Positions 26,584-36,689 of a DNA stretch of 64,000 nucleotides are shown one piece after another. The stretch lies in assembly GCA_963738325.1 (NCBI GenBank), contig CAVTWD010000009.1, positions 434,001 through 498,000 of the forward strand, in the 5' to 3' direction. A model generated the notes under the pieces. It ran no database searches, was not told the DNA's origin, and saw nothing but the letters and a program-made list of their open reading frames with translations. Source of the stretch: CAVTWD01 sp963738325. Its GTDB lineage: Bacteria > Actinomycetota > Acidimicrobiia > Acidimicrobiales > Ilumatobacteraceae. The stretch's first letter is position 1; each line of letters opens with the position of its first letter. The translations under genes were made by a program, and so were the position numbers.

Positions 26584-27342
26584 TCATCGGCTGTACAGCA
26601 AGGAGCCCGGGGTGGTGAGCAACTCGCCCGTCTCGAGCCACGTCTTCAGGCCGGACAGGATCATCGGCCAGCCGCCGTAGAGCTCGGGGTTGGCTCCCTC
26701 GCGCAGCTGGTCGTGGACGACGGTCAACCGGCACGAGTCCCCGACGGGTTCGATGTCCCAGGTGACGCGCGACGTCCCTTCGCTCTTCACGTCGTCGCTC
26801 CACAGGGCGACCATGCTCTGGACGAGCCGCCGCGGGGGGTCCACCTCGAGGTTCACGCCCTCGCCGAGGAGCCCGGGCGCGGCCGGATGGCTCATCTCGA
26901 AGCGCGAGCCAGGGGTCCAATCGGATGCGACGCGCATGCCGAACTGGTACTTGCTGCGGATGTCGCCGTCGGTGATCGCCTCCCAGAGACGCTCGGGGGT
27001 CGTACGGATGTAGATCTCGAACACCTTCTCCACCTGAGTCTCCAATCTGGTCTTGAGGTCGCTGAGCGCGGCCGCCCACGGCTGCGCGTACTTGCTCACC
27101 CAGCGGTCGTGGATGAGCCTGATGGGGACGGGGTTCAGGTAGTGGAGCTTCTCCCGGCCCCGGCGCCGAGTGACCACCAGCCCTGCCTCCTCGAGCTGCT
27201 TCAAGTGCTTCATCACGCCGAAGCGCGTCATCGGGAGGCGCTCCTCGAGGGCGTGCAACGTCTGGCCGTCCTCTCGGAACAGCTCGTCGAGCAGGCTCCG
27301 GCGGGTCGGATCGGCGAGCGCCTTGAACACCTCGTCCACCAT
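26584..27342 (-). CDS. ArsR-family regulator fused to SRPBCC (AHSA1) domain
   Basis: The protein has 252 residues. The N-terminal winged helix (VFKALADPTRRSLLDELF, then TRFGVMKHLKQLEEAGLV) is ArsR-like. From about residue 105 an AHSA1/START-type domain follows (VFEIYIRTTPERLWEAITDG to LKTWLETGELLTTPG), which forms a hydrophobic ligand cavity. The fusion suggests a ligand-controlled repressor. The palindrome just upstream of the ATG fits autoregulation. Confidence 0.9.
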   Translation of the reverse strand: MVDEVFKALADPTRRSLLDELFREDGQTLHALEERLPMTRFGVMKHLKQLEEAGLVVTRRRGREKLHYLNPVPIRLIHDRWVSKYAQPWAAALSDLKTRLETQVEKVFEIYIRTTPERLWEAITDGDIRSKYQFGMRVASDWTPGSRFEMSHPAAPGLLGEGVNLEVDPPRRLVQSMVALWSDDVKSEGTSRVTWDIEPVGDSCRLTVVHDQLREGANPELYGGWPMILSGLKTWLETGELLTTPGSLLYSR

Positions 27343-27350
27343 GGCAGGAT

Positions 27351-27370
27351 AGGTGACTATTTGGTCACCT
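27351..27370. promoter_or_regulatory. Palindromic operator of the ArsR-SRPBCC gene
   Basis: Perfect inverted repeat AGGTGAC-TATTTG-GTCACCT, 8 bp before the ATG. The A/T-rich centre is notable in such GC-rich DNA. The position suits autorepression by ArsR. Confidence 0.7.
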
Positions 27371-27492
27371 GTCAACCTCGGTCGGTGGACGCCCCCCGAA
27401 TCAGGCAGCTCAAACGCCTGCGAACCTCGCACGAAAAGCTGCCGGGTGAGGGAAAGGACGGATGGCGGCGGCCGGCGCCTGGGCCGGAACCG

Positions 27493-28407
27493 TCAGGGGC
27501 GGGGGGCGCCGATCGGGTTTGGTACCGGGACGAGGCCGTCGTCGATCAGGCGGCGGCTGATCGGAGCGGCAACGTCGATCACCCGCTCGGCCCGAGCCGG
27601 CCCGAGGCGTTCCACGGGAGCGGCGGCGAGGCGGTCGGTGGCGTCCTCAATGGTGCGCCGCAGGGCGCGTCCGGCTTCGGTGAGTTGACCTCCGTCGTCC
27701 AACAGGCCGGCCGCCTGCAGGCGGAGGACGCTTTCGTCCCAGTCGTCATCGGTCCACCCCCGGTTGGGTTGGATGGCCTCGCGGGGGACGGCGCCCGTAG
27801 CCACGAGGGTGAGGGTGGCGTCCAAGCCGGACAACCCCGCGGTGACGCCCGCCAGCACGTGGCCGTCGCCCCGATGCTCACGCAACACCGTGGCCGCCAG
27901 CCATGCCTTCTCGAATGGGTCCTCGCGTGGAGGGAGAGCCGCCCAGGCCGCGGCCAGGGGACGGGCGTCGAAGGTGCAGGCGTCCGTCGCCTCGACCAAG
28001 AGCTCGGCGAGCTCGCGTACGGCCGGTTCCGCACCATCGACTCGCTCCCGGAGCGCACGCCCCGCCGCCTCGATCCGGGTGGACAGCACAGCCTGCGGAT
28101 CAGCGCGAGACCATGCGTCGGGGAGCGCTCGCGCCACCATGCCGGGCGCGAAGCCATAGAGCATCGCCGTGACCGCCGAAGCCTCGACGGGTCCGAGCGG
28201 CGCGACCCGGCCGGCGAAGTAGCCCATCCACCATCCCCGGAGGCCGATCGCCTTTGCCGCCTCGGCCGGCTCGGGCGCGAAGTAGACGACCGCGTGCAAC
28301 GGCTCCACGGCTTCCCACACCCGGCGGGCGAGCGCCGGCCTGGAGCCGACTCGTGCAGGGCCGCGATCACCAAGGACCCGCGCTGAGCTGGAAACGGCGT
28401 GCTCCAT
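27493..28407 (-). CDS. SCO6745-family helix-turn-helix protein
   Basis: The 304-residue protein has the family features RRVWEAVEPLHAVVYFAPE, RGWWMGYFAGRVAPLG and a C-terminal winged-helix-like part (GWTDDDWDESVLRLQAAGLL, then LTEAGRALRRTIED). Family members are annotated as MarR-like regulators, but the biochemical role is unknown. ATG 28407 is the first good start; the frame is open further upstream only as antisense of the methyltransferase gene. Confidence 0.8.
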   Translation of the reverse strand: MEHAVSSSARVLGDRGPARVGSRPALARRVWEAVEPLHAVVYFAPEPAEAAKAIGLRGWWMGYFAGRVAPLGPVEASAVTAMLYGFAPGMVARALPDAWSRADPQAVLSTRIEAAGRALRERVDGAEPAVRELAELLVEATDACTFDARPLAAAWAALPPREDPFEKAWLAATVLREHRGDGHVLAGVTAGLSGLDATLTLVATGAVPREAIQPNRGWTDDDWDESVLRLQAAGLLDDGGQLTEAGRALRRTIEDATDRLAAAPVERLGPARAERVIDVAAPISRRLIDDGLVPVPNPIGAPRP

Positions 28408-28525
28408 GCCCGCAGTGTGACAGCTCGATCTGCGGAGCGGTCCGCGGGAGGGCCCGTGATGCCTCACCCGGGCCGTCCGGTCACACTGGGTGGGCGAAGG
28501 GCGGCGCGAAGGCCGTGAATCGAGG

Positions 28526-29986
28526 CTACGCGCGCGCCGCGGCCAGGTCGCGGCTGGTCCAGAACCCTGGCTGCGGGTCGGCGACGAAGCCGCCTTTCGC
28601 GTAGCGCCGCAGGCGTTCGAGGCTGTCTTCCGACAGCATCTCGATGGCGTCGAAGAAGGCCACCGGGCCGGCCGCGCGCAGCCCGGTGTCACCCTCGCTC
28701 GGGCGCTTGGGGAGGTGGCTGGTGAGCACCACCAACGGCATGTCACCTCGGGCGCGCCGGAGGGCGTGGGCGCGGCCGAGCGTCTTCCAGATGAGGTCGG
28801 TGCGGAGCAGTCCTCCTCTGCGCGTGGTGAACGGACCGGCGACGTCGAAGAGCCACGTCGCCCCGTCGGCATCTCCCGCCACGAAGCTCACGGATACGCC
28901 GGTACCACGAATGTGCTTGTTGCGCTCGCTGATCGAAAAGCCGGTTTCCTCGAGGAGTTGCTCAGCGAGCTTGGTGGCTGACTTCCCTTCCTTCGCCGCT
29001 CGCCGCCCGACATCCACCCCGTCGCCGCGGCAGGGCGGCTCGAGCTCGAGCGTGGCTCTGGTGGCCGCCTGACTCGAGCCGAGCGCTTCGGCCACGCGCG
29101 TGCGGGCGATGTCGACGTAGGCCCCGTCGAGGTCATAGCCGACGTACCGGCGGCCGAGCCGGGCGGCGGCGACGAGGGCCGATCCGCTCCCCATGAAGGG
29201 GTCGAGCACGAGGTCGTTCTCGAACGTGTAGAGGCGGATCAGTTGTTCCGGGAGCTCCACCGGGAAAGGGGCGGGGTGGCCCACCCGCCGTGCGCTCTCG
29301 GGTGGGATCGACCAGACGTCGAGCGTCAAGGCCAGGAAGTCGTCGGTCACGAGCGTGCTCTGGTGCGGCAGGCCGTCCGAGGCGCGCTGCTGCACGGTGC
29401 GAGCCCGGTCGAAGCGGCCCTTGCTCGCCACGATGACCCGTTCGGTGATGTCTCGCAGCACGGGGTTCGCCGCGCCGCGGAACGAGCCCCAGGCGCAGGA
29501 GCCGCTCGCGCCGTCACCCTTCTGCCAGATGAGCTCGCCTCGCAGCAGCAGGGCGAGGTCGTGCTCGAGGATGCGGATCACGTCCGCGGAGAGGCTCCGG
29601 TACGGCTTGCGGCCGAGGTTGGCGACGTTCACCGCGATCCGGCCGCCGGGTTCGAGCTTGCGGACGCACTCGGCGAACACCTCGGCGAGCATTTCGAGGT
29701 ACTCGAGGTACGACGATGGGACCCCTTCCCGCGTGAGCTCCTCCTCGTACTGCTTGCCGGCGAAATAGGGGGGCGAGGTCACCACGAGGGCCACGGAACC
29801 GTCGGCCACCGCGTCCATGTGGCGCGAGTCCCCCTGGATGAAGGGCGTCTCTACGGGCTGCGGAGGCGGGACCGCGTCATCGTCGGAGACATCCGGCGAC
29901 CGGAAGCGGTCGTAGAACGGCGTCGAGTCATGGCTCTCTCGCGAGCCGACGCCGAAGTTGGAGGTCGTCGTCCGTCGTTGCTTCAT
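28526..29986 (-). CDS. Beta-class DNA methyltransferase with a C-terminal extension
   Basis: The protein has 486 residues. TSPPYFAGKQYEEEL (catalytic motif IV) comes before DPFMGSGSALVAAARLGR (SAM-binding motif I), the order of beta-class amino-methyltransferases that make N6-methyladenine or N4-methylcytosine. About 160 residues follow the methyltransferase (from KSATKLAEQLLEETGFSI), including WLFDVAGPFTTRRGG and MPLVVLTSHLPKRP. The extension might be a nuclease-like or DNA-recognition domain; I cannot assign it. No restriction gene is adjacent, so it is an orphan or a one-protein system. Confidence 0.87.
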   Translation of the reverse strand: MKQRRTTTSNFGVGSRESHDSTPFYDRFRSPDVSDDDAVPPPQPVETPFIQGDSRHMDAVADGSVALVVTSPPYFAGKQYEEELTREGVPSSYLEYLEMLAEVFAECVRKLEPGGRIAVNVANLGRKPYRSLSADVIRILEHDLALLLRGELIWQKGDGASGSCAWGSFRGAANPVLRDITERVIVASKGRFDRARTVQQRASDGLPHQSTLVTDDFLALTLDVWSIPPESARRVGHPAPFPVELPEQLIRLYTFENDLVLDPFMGSGSALVAAARLGRRYVGYDLDGAYVDIARTRVAEALGSSQAATRATLELEPPCRGDGVDVGRRAAKEGKSATKLAEQLLEETGFSISERNKHIRGTGVSVSFVAGDADGATWLFDVAGPFTTRRGGLLRTDLIWKTLGRAHALRRARGDMPLVVLTSHLPKRPSEGDTGLRAAGPVAFFDAIEMLSEDSLERLRRYAKGGFVADPQPGFWTSRDLAAARA

Positions 29987-30094
29987 CGCCCCTCCGTCGT
30001 GCCGACTCGCAGCAGGTTAGCCCGCCCACTCCACCCGAGTCGAACATACGCGCGCCACCTTCAGCGGGCTCGAGCCGTCACCGTCGCCCGCAGG

Positions 30095-30485
30095 TCACGC
30101 CACTTCTGGCCGCTGTTCGAGCCGATAGAAGCGGAAGAAGTCGTTCGTGATCGTGGCGAGCACGCCCACCGGGGTCGCACAGGTCGTGACTGCACTCGAA
30201 GGCGGTCACCAGGTCGTAGGTGGATTGGGGCTCTACAGCGGCCGCGTCGACGCCATGGAAGCTCACCCGATCGGTGACACCGGCGTCGATGGCGTTGCGG
30301 CGGGCTCGCGCGACGGACGGTTGGTCGAGATCGAAGGCGTCGACGGTGGCCGTGGGGTAGGCGAGGGCGATGGCGATGGCCGACCATCCATAGCCGCAGC
30401 CGATGTCGGCGACCCGGCCACCGTTGACAAGCCGGTCATGGATGTCGGGCACGGAGGGGAGGTATTCGCGGCCGAGGAGATTCAT
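30095..30485 (-). pseudogene. SAM-dependent methyltransferase fragment
   Basis: The piece starts inside the gene (NLLGREYLPSVPDIHDRL) and contains the SAM motif VADIGCGYGWSAIAIALAYP and FDLDQPSVARARRNAIDAG. After DLVTAFECSHDL the frame changes; another frame continues DPVGVLATITNDFF to TGA at 30095. The N-terminal third and the C-terminus of a full enzyme are absent. The upstream end collides with a fragment on the other strand, so both are rubble. Confidence 0.75.
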
Positions 30486-30885
30486 GAGCGCGCACGAGGC
30501 GTTGGGCGACGTCGCCCTCCTGCGGGGCGACCTCGACACGGTCCGGCAACACTGCGGCGAGGCGCGTGAGCTGGCCATCAGCGCCGACGACGATCTCACC
30601 GCGCTGATGGCAACGTGCGACCTCGGGCTGATCGCCGCCTACCGCCGCGACGAGACGATCGCGGCCACGTACGAAGAACGAGCGCGGGCCCTCGCCAGCC
30701 GAGTGCGCTCTCCCACCTTCCTGGGTTGGGCCGAATACTTGGCCGGTGAACGACGAGCCGAGCTCGATCCCCCGGGAGCGGTGCCGCACCTGACCACACG
30801 CTCGCCCTCGCTGAGTCGGCCGACGAGCGCTTCCTCGCAGGGATCGCCCTCTCTGGAGGATCTGGTGACCGCCCCCGAGATCTCG
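30481..30885 (+). pseudogene. TPR fragment of an AAA/LuxR-type large regulator
   Basis: AHEALGDVALLRGDLDTVRQ and AEYLAGERRAELDPPGAVP are TPR-type helices from the C-terminal part of large ATPase regulators. A shift near 30800 changes the frame to LALAESADERFLAGIALSG. Neither the ATPase nor an HTH is present. Similar, larger fragments lie at 35.2-38.7 kb. Confidence 0.6.
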
Positions 30886-31122
30886 AGCGATGAGGTCGCC
30901 CTCATGTTCGCGCGGCTTGCGGGTTTGTCGCCGACGCCAGGTCGGAAGCGGCGATCCGAACGACGCGGGGTGAAGGACCATTCGCGATGAGCGCCGCCAA
31001 CCCCATCGGCACCCGACTCGACAGCCACGAGCCGTTCGCGTCGTACCGCGCCCGCACACAGGCGCTGGTGTCGTCGTCGTTGCGCGGCGCTGTCGATCGC
31101 CTGTCCAGTGACGAGGAACGCG

Positions 31123-31345
31123 GCGGTGATCGACTATCAGGTCCGACAGACGCGGGGCTGGCGTCGACATCGACGTGATCGCGCACGGGCGCCTCGACAC
31201 CGCCTCGGTGGCCCAACACGTTCGTGAGGGCCTCATCGCCGCCGGCTTGGCCGATGCTCTCGTGCGGGTTCGAGTCGTCGAGAGGCTCCCCCGCGATGCC
31301 AAGACCGGGAAGCTCCGCGTGTTCGTCCCTCTGTCAACCTCGTGA
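31123..31345 (+). pseudogene. C-terminal tail of an acyl-CoA/phenylacetate-CoA ligase-like enzyme
   Basis: The short frame reads AAVIDYQVRQTRG, then after one extra base GVDIDVIAHGRLDTASVAQH and VVERLPRDAKTGKLRVFVPL. This matches the C-terminal lid domain of AMP-forming ligases, including the conserved TGK lysine. The rest of the gene is absent. Confidence 0.6.
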
Positions 31346-31370
31346 TCCGCTCCCGACGGTCGGCGCCCCT

Positions 31371-32249
31371 CTATCGCGCCGTTGCGCGGTCGAGCCATGC
31401 GATGAGATTGGCCGTCACCTCGTCGCGGTTGGTCTCGTTGAGCACCTCGTGGCGCGCCTCGGGGTAGATCTCGACGGTGACGTCCTCGACGCCGGCCTCC
31501 TGGTAACGGTTGGCCACCATCTGGACGAGCTCGCCGCCGCCGGCGATCGGGTCGGCGGCCCCAGAGAACAGGTAGATGGGCAGCTCCTTGGGGATGGCCG
31601 CCAGGCGCTGGGGGTCGCCGGCGGCCGATCCGACAGCGAGCATCCCCCGCATCCCCTCGACGTCGACGCCGAACCCGCACCACGGGTCGTTGATGTACTT
31701 GTCGACCTCGTCAGGGTCTCGGCTGAGCCAGTCGTAGGGCGTCCGGGCCGGCTCGAACGGAGCGTTGAAGGCCGTGAGGTCTGCCGGCTGGGTGGTGTCG
31801 ACAGCCGCCGAGATCACATCGACCGCGCTCGTGCCAGAGAGCACGGCGGCGTCGATCTCGGCACCGTGGTCGAGCAGGTACTGCTGAAGGGCGAACGAGC
31901 CCAGGCTGTGCCCGAGCATGACGAGCGGGAGTCCAGGGTGCTCGGCCCGCGCCTTGGCCGCGACCACACCGAGATCGTCGACCAGTCCCTGCCACCCCCC
32001 AGGCCCAAAGTTCCCGAGACGCTCGTCGCCGCCGGCCGTGTGCCCGTGGCCGCGATGGTCGTTGGCGTAGACCACATACCCGGCATCGACGAGTGCTTCG
32101 CCCAGTCGGCGGTAGCGGGCGGCGTGCTCACCCATGCCGTGGGCGATCTGCACGATGGCCTTCGGCGGGGTGCCCGTGCCGCTCGCCCACCGGTACACGA
32201 AGATCTCCTGGTCGTCGGGCGCATTCAGCCAGAACGTCGTCTCTTCCAC
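31371..32249 (-). CDS. Monoacylglycerol-lipase-like alpha/beta hydrolase
   Basis: The 292-residue protein starts at GTG 32249. It has the oxyanion block QIAHGMGEHAARYRRLGEAL, nucleophile Ser in MLGHSLGSFALQQY, Asp in LFSGAADPIAGGG and His in PEARHEVLNE. This is the Hydrolase_4 / monoacylglycerol lipase pattern. It likely cleaves glycerol or other lipid esters. There is no signal peptide. It is intact amid decayed neighbours. Confidence 0.9.
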   Translation of the reverse strand: MEETTFWLNAPDDQEIFVYRWASGTGTPPKAIVQIAHGMGEHAARYRRLGEALVDAGYVVYANDHRGHGHTAGGDERLGNFGPGGWQGLVDDLGVVAAKARAEHPGLPLVMLGHSLGSFALQQYLLDHGAEIDAAVLSGTSAVDVISAAVDTTQPADLTAFNAPFEPARTPYDWLSRDPDEVDKYINDPWCGFGVDVEGMRGMLAVGSAAGDPQRLAAIPKELPIYLFSGAADPIAGGGELVQMVANRYQEAGVEDVTVEIYPEARHEVLNETNRDEVTANLIAWLDRATAR

Positions 32250-32447
32250 GGACCGTCCCTTCGAGCTCTATCGGGCGGCCGCACGGTAGCGCGGCTCCGA
32301 ACCGCCGCTCCGCCGGCTGCCTCGCGACGTTGTCCGACCCGACGCCCCCATTGCAGCTCCCCTCGAGGGCCGCGCCTCAGCATGCTCGCTCAACCATGCT
32401 TCGGCTTTCTCGCTCGTACTCGGCCAACGACATCGACGGCTCGGTGG

Positions 32448-33155
32448 TCATCGTTCACCTCCGGCTTGTGCAGCGTCGATGTGAGCGAGCACGGCCGCCG
32501 CTACCGCCTCAGCGTGGCTGCGCTGGACCTGGTGGCCCGCCCCGGCGACGTGTTGCAGCGTGCTGCCCGGAACGGCACGATTCAGGAACGCGGCGCCGGG
32601 ATGGAAGCGCGTATCCCGCTCCCCCACGAGGAGCAGCAATGGCGACGCGAGCTCGCCTACGTGATCGATCACCCAGCTGCTCTCCTGGCGAGCCAAACCC
32701 GCCGCGAGCCTCGGCACGGGCATGTCGACCACTGCTTGCTCGACGTAGGCGTTCCACGTCTGTCGGGCCTCCGGATCGCGATAGCCGGGCCCCGAAGCCA
32801 CCAACGTGAGGGAGCGGACGAGCTCGGGCCGCCGCAGGGCCACCGCCAGCGACAGGTAGCCGCCCAGCGAGTGCCCGATCAGATGGACCGCCTCGTCGAC
32901 CTCACCGATCACTCCGAGCAGATCGGCAACGGCGATCTCGCTGGTGTAGGCGTCCGGGGCCGAGGGCGCCTCACTCTGGCCATGGCCCCTGAGGTCCCAG
33001 GTAACCACGGTGAATCGGTGGGTGAGCAGCGGCACCAGCGCCGACCACGTCGACGCATCGTCGCCCAGTCCATGCGACAGAACCAGCTGCAGGCCCGAGC
33101 CCGCCTTTTCACGGTGAAGCCGCACCGCCCGTCCCGCGACACCGGCTCCAGTCAT
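32448..33155 (-). CDS. Alpha/beta hydrolase
   Basis: The 235-residue protein has the HG motif LVLSHGLGDDASTW, DLRGHGQSEAP, Ser in HLIGHSLGGYLSLAVAL, Asp in LLLLVGERDTRFHP and His in VAGAGHQVQRSH: a complete triad. Substrate unknown; closest in type to lactonase or ester hydrolases. Start ATG 33155 is preferred; the frame is open to 33203. Confidence 0.87.
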   Translation of the reverse strand: MTGAGVAGRAVRLHREKAGSGLQLVLSHGLGDDASTWSALVPLLTHRFTVVTWDLRGHGQSEAPSAPDAYTSEIAVADLLGVIGEVDEAVHLIGHSLGGYLSLAVALRRPELVRSLTLVASGPGYRDPEARQTWNAYVEQAVVDMPVPRLAAGLARQESSWVIDHVGELASPLLLLVGERDTRFHPGAAFLNRAVPGSTLQHVAGAGHQVQRSHAEAVAAAVLAHIDAAQAGGER

Positions 33156-33321
33156 TGCGTGATGAGGATTTACCAGGCCCGCGCGACCTGTCAAACCCTC
33201 CACCTGCGGCCACCGAGACCGCGCCTCGTGGCTTCCCTGGCGAACACTTGCACGCTCGTCCTGGCCCGCCGCGACGGAGGGTGGGGCACATCCGGAAGTA
33301 GTGAGGCACCGGCCGGGCCAC

Positions 33322-34993
33322 TCACTGAGTGCGCAGCCGCGTCACCCATGCCGCCCCGGCGAGGAATACGGCGGCGAAGGCGCCGAGCATCATCCAGTGG
33401 GCCGCCGCCCCGCCGTGGAAGGTGGCCCCGTACTGCGCCAGGAGCGCGGCGCCGCCGCGGCGGTCGACGGCGAGCAGGGGGCCGAGGTTCAGGTTCCGGC
33501 CGGCCGCCTCGAAGGCCCAACGCGGCGATCGTCGCGACGCTGACCGCTTGTCCGCCCGCGTTCATCGCCGGCACCGGCAGGATCGCGCCGGCGAAGAGCA
33601 CGGCCGGGAAGCACAGCAACGGCAAGGCGAGGGTGGCCTGCGCCGCGTCGGCCACCGCGGCGGAAGCGAGCAGCCCGAGGGCGAGCGCGGCGATCGACGT
33701 GATGAACAGCGTGAGCGCCAGGCGTGCGTAGCTCATGGCATCAAGCGGTGGCAGCCGGTGGAGAGCTCGCAGCACGGCGAGCATGGTGACATCGACCGCA
33801 GCCAGTACCGGGGCGAGCACGCTGACCTTCGCGGCCAGGTACGCGCCGATCCGCACCCCAACCGCGACCTCCCTGCGCACGATCGGTAGCTCGGTGCAGA
33901 TCTGCAGCAGCCCGTAGGTGAGGCCGAAGAAGAATGCGGCGAAGGCCATCCAGTACGTCGTGCTGATGGCCGCAGCGGCGTCCGGTTGAGCCGAGTCCAA
34001 GGCTCCCGGACGGAAGAGCATCGCGAACATCATGATGACCAGCGCGGGTGCGCCGAGCATGATCAACAGGGTGAGCCGGTTGTGACGCAGGAGGCCGAGG
34101 TTCCGTCCGGCGAGCACTCGCCACTGGTGGAGCGAGCTCGGGTGGCGTCCAGGGGTCATCCGCTCGATCGGCGGATCCGGTGCCACCTCTGCCGCCACGA
34201 CCTCCGCCCGATGTGAGGGTCTCGCCTGTGCTCGGCGGTAGAGGTCGGCCACGTGGTCGACGCCGTAGTACCGGCACGCCTCGTCGGGGCTGCCGGCGAA
34301 GCCGACGCCCCCGTCGGCGAGCATCACAACGCGGTCGCAGGCGAGCAGGTCGGCGGTGTTGTGCGTGGTGAGGACGACGGTCGTGCCCTGGTCGGCGAGG
34401 CCGCGCAGCGTTTGCATGAGGGTGGCGGCGGTGGCCGGGTCGAGCCCGGAGGTCGGCTCGTCGAGGAACAGGGCGCGGGGCCGGGTGACGAGCTCGACGC
34501 CGACGCTCACCCGTTTGCGCTGCCCGCCACTCAGGCTGCCGACCCGAACGCCGGCTCGGTCGGCGAGGTCGAGCCGCTGGAGAGTGTCCGCCACCGTGCG
34601 TTCGATGGTGGCCGGATCGGTGCCACCGGGCAACCGGAGGCGGGCGGCGTAGCGAAGTGTGCCGGCGACGGCGAGGTCACGGTGGATGAGATCGTCCTGC
34701 GGGACGTAGCCGACAAGGTGGCGCGTGGACGCGCCGCTCGGACTGGCGTCGTAGAGCACGGCGCCGCGTGCGGCGGGCTGGAGCCCGGCCAGGGTGTCGA
34801 GGAGAGTGGACTTCCCAGCGCCGCTCGCACCGATGAGCGCCACCACTTCGCCCGGCTCGATGACCAGGTCGACGCTGCGCAGGACGGTGTGGCCGTGCCT
34901 CGCCGCGTCCAGGCCGCGAGCGGCGATGCGCAACCCGTGTGCCGGCGTTGGGCGTGGAGCGGTCTCCTGGGTCTCGATGTCGATTTGGTTCAT
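33322..34993 (-). pseudogene. ABCG-like ABC transporter (ATPase plus membrane domain in one chain), one frameshift
   Basis: The ATPase domain has Walker A IGASGAGKSTLLDTLAG, signature LSGGQRKRVSVGVELVTRP and Walker B ALFLDEPTSGLDPATA. An ABC2-type membrane domain with about six helices follows (ALVIMMFAMLF to LCFPAVLFAGAILPV). Near 33525 one extra G in a GGG run puts the last about 65 residues in another frame, where they read AGRNLNLGPLLAVDRRGGAA onward to WVTRLRTQ and TGA at 33322. The ATPase-first order is that of ABCG exporters. With the G removed the gene is intact, about 556 residues. A DosR-like half site lies 50 bp upstream. Confidence 0.85.
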
Positions 34994-35042
34994 GACCGTC
35001 GCCTCCGATCGTTGACGCGGTCACGGTGCCTGAACGAACTTC

Positions 35043-35061
35043 GCGGGACCTTCCCTCGGCC
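35043..35061. promoter_or_regulatory. Partial DosR-like site upstream of the ABC transporter
   Basis: GCGGGACCTTC matches the first 11 bases of the site at 22611; the second half (CCTCGGCC) fits poorly. It lies about 50 bp before the ABC transporter start. Confidence 0.35.
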
Positions 35062-35179
35062 ACATAGCGGCGACTAGGCCCGGGAAGGTTTCGGAGTGCG
35101 CTTGACCCGAGGTGCAGCACTCAGTAGCGAGCCGCGACGCTAGGCCCGGTTCTGTGGTCGAAGTGCAGCACGAGCGGCG

Positions 35180-36660
35180 CTAGCCGGTCATCGCTTGGCG
35201 ACTCATGTCGTGTGAGAGGTCAGAGGCGCCAGCGCTGGGGCCCCCGGCCGCCGGTTCGTAGCGACACTGGTTGCCGGTGTAGATCGACGCCTTGAGGTGC
35301 CGCCCGGCGTTGGGGGCGCTGGCCGAGACACTGACGATCGTGGCGCGCAGCGCACGGGTCACATTGACGCGCGCTCGTTCAGCCTCGGCCGGCAGCGCCC
35401 GGCGTCGACCGCCGAGCCCGGTTGCTCGGCGGGCTCCTCGACGAGCGCGGTTCGTTCGCCGTGGGCCCGTTCGGCTCGCACCGCGTCGTCGGCTTCGTCA
35501 GCCAGATCGAGTTCTGCATCGAGCTTCGCGAGCCGCCGCCTGTAGGCGTCGCGGGCGGCGTCATCGAGCACCGGCTGTTCGACGTGGGACACGGACGTGG
35601 CCACTCCCGAGGCCAACTCGAGGGCGGCCACATTGCGGTTCGGGTTGGCGAGTAACGCCCGCAGGAACCGCACTCCTCGCACATCGGGAAGCTCGGCGAC
35701 TTCGCCTCCGGCGGTGAGCGACCAACCACGATCGCCACGCTGAAGAGACCACTCGTCGTCGGGGCTCACCAACCGATCGAGCAACGGTCCGAGATGGAGT
35801 GTCTCGCGGATCGTGGTCGATCGGGCTCGTGCCGACACGGCGCGTTCTCGTGCGCCCTTCCCGCCTCGGCGCTGTTCTGCGACGGCGAGCAGGGCGAGGG
35901 TTTTGGCGAGGCCCGGCAGCGCGCCTATCGAACTCTCAAGCTCGGCCGCGCCCTCGAGAAAGCCCACGGCCGCGTCGTGGTCGCCGAGATACAGGGCCAG
36001 CAATCCGAGATAGCGACGCGCCGGCCCGAGCACCGCGGCGGCGCCCCCGCCGCGCATCTCACGACTCGCTTCGCGGGCCGCGCAGGCCATCCTGATGATG
36101 TCAGCGGCAAGGGCCAACCGCTCCGCTGGCGTCGTGACGTCCCACAGCGCATGCAGACGAAGGTCCAGAACCTCGGCCAGCAACCCGTCGTCCGCCCGGG
36201 CCTCGGCGATGGACAGCGCCTCGTCGCACAGCTCGCGCCGCCGGCGAGTGGACGAAGCATCACCCAAGAGCTCCGAGGCGAGTCGCCCGGCGAGTCGGGC
36301 CCGCGTCGGCTGATCGCTCGTCTGGGCGAGACCAGCCTCCAACATCGCGACAACTGAGACGTCGACATCGAGGAACTCGGCGGTCGACGCCACCCGTAAC
36401 GCCAACTCGGCGACGGGCTCTGAGGGAGGAGCCGCACCGCTGAGCATCGACGCCAGGCGCAGCGCGATGCCGGGCCGGCCCATCGACCCGATCCAGATCG
36501 CCTCGCGCTGGGTGGCCGGAGGATGATCGAACAAAGCATCGTGCTCTGACCTGGCCAAGGGCGCCACCCGCATTTCGACCCCGTCGCCGAGGCTCTCTCG
36601 TGCGGCAGCCAGGGGGGCGGTGGGCCGACTGGGGCCGCGCACCGCGAGCGCGGACAAGAG
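35180..36660 (-). pseudogene. Large AAA/TPR regulator, C-terminal part only, frameshifted
   Basis: The C-terminal half of a large ATPase regulator: TPR helices (LGLLALYLGDHDAAVGFLEG), then the winged-helix-like end WSLQRGDRGWSLTAGGEVAE, AAYRRRL-type helix DAYRRRLAKLDAELDLADEA and, in a second frame after about 35400, VTRALRATIVSVSASAPNAG and YTGNQCRYEPAA. That ending is standard for this family. The N-terminal P-loop and first ATPase part are missing; the frame fades near 36660 where other fragments begin. Confidence 0.7.
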
Positions 36661-36689
36661 CCTGTGGCTCATCGGCGCCCCCGCGGTCG

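Noticed and set aside
31224..33731. Plus-strand open frame of 835 codons
   Set aside because: It is antisense to two well-defined hydrolases with full catalytic triads and to the ABC transporter end.
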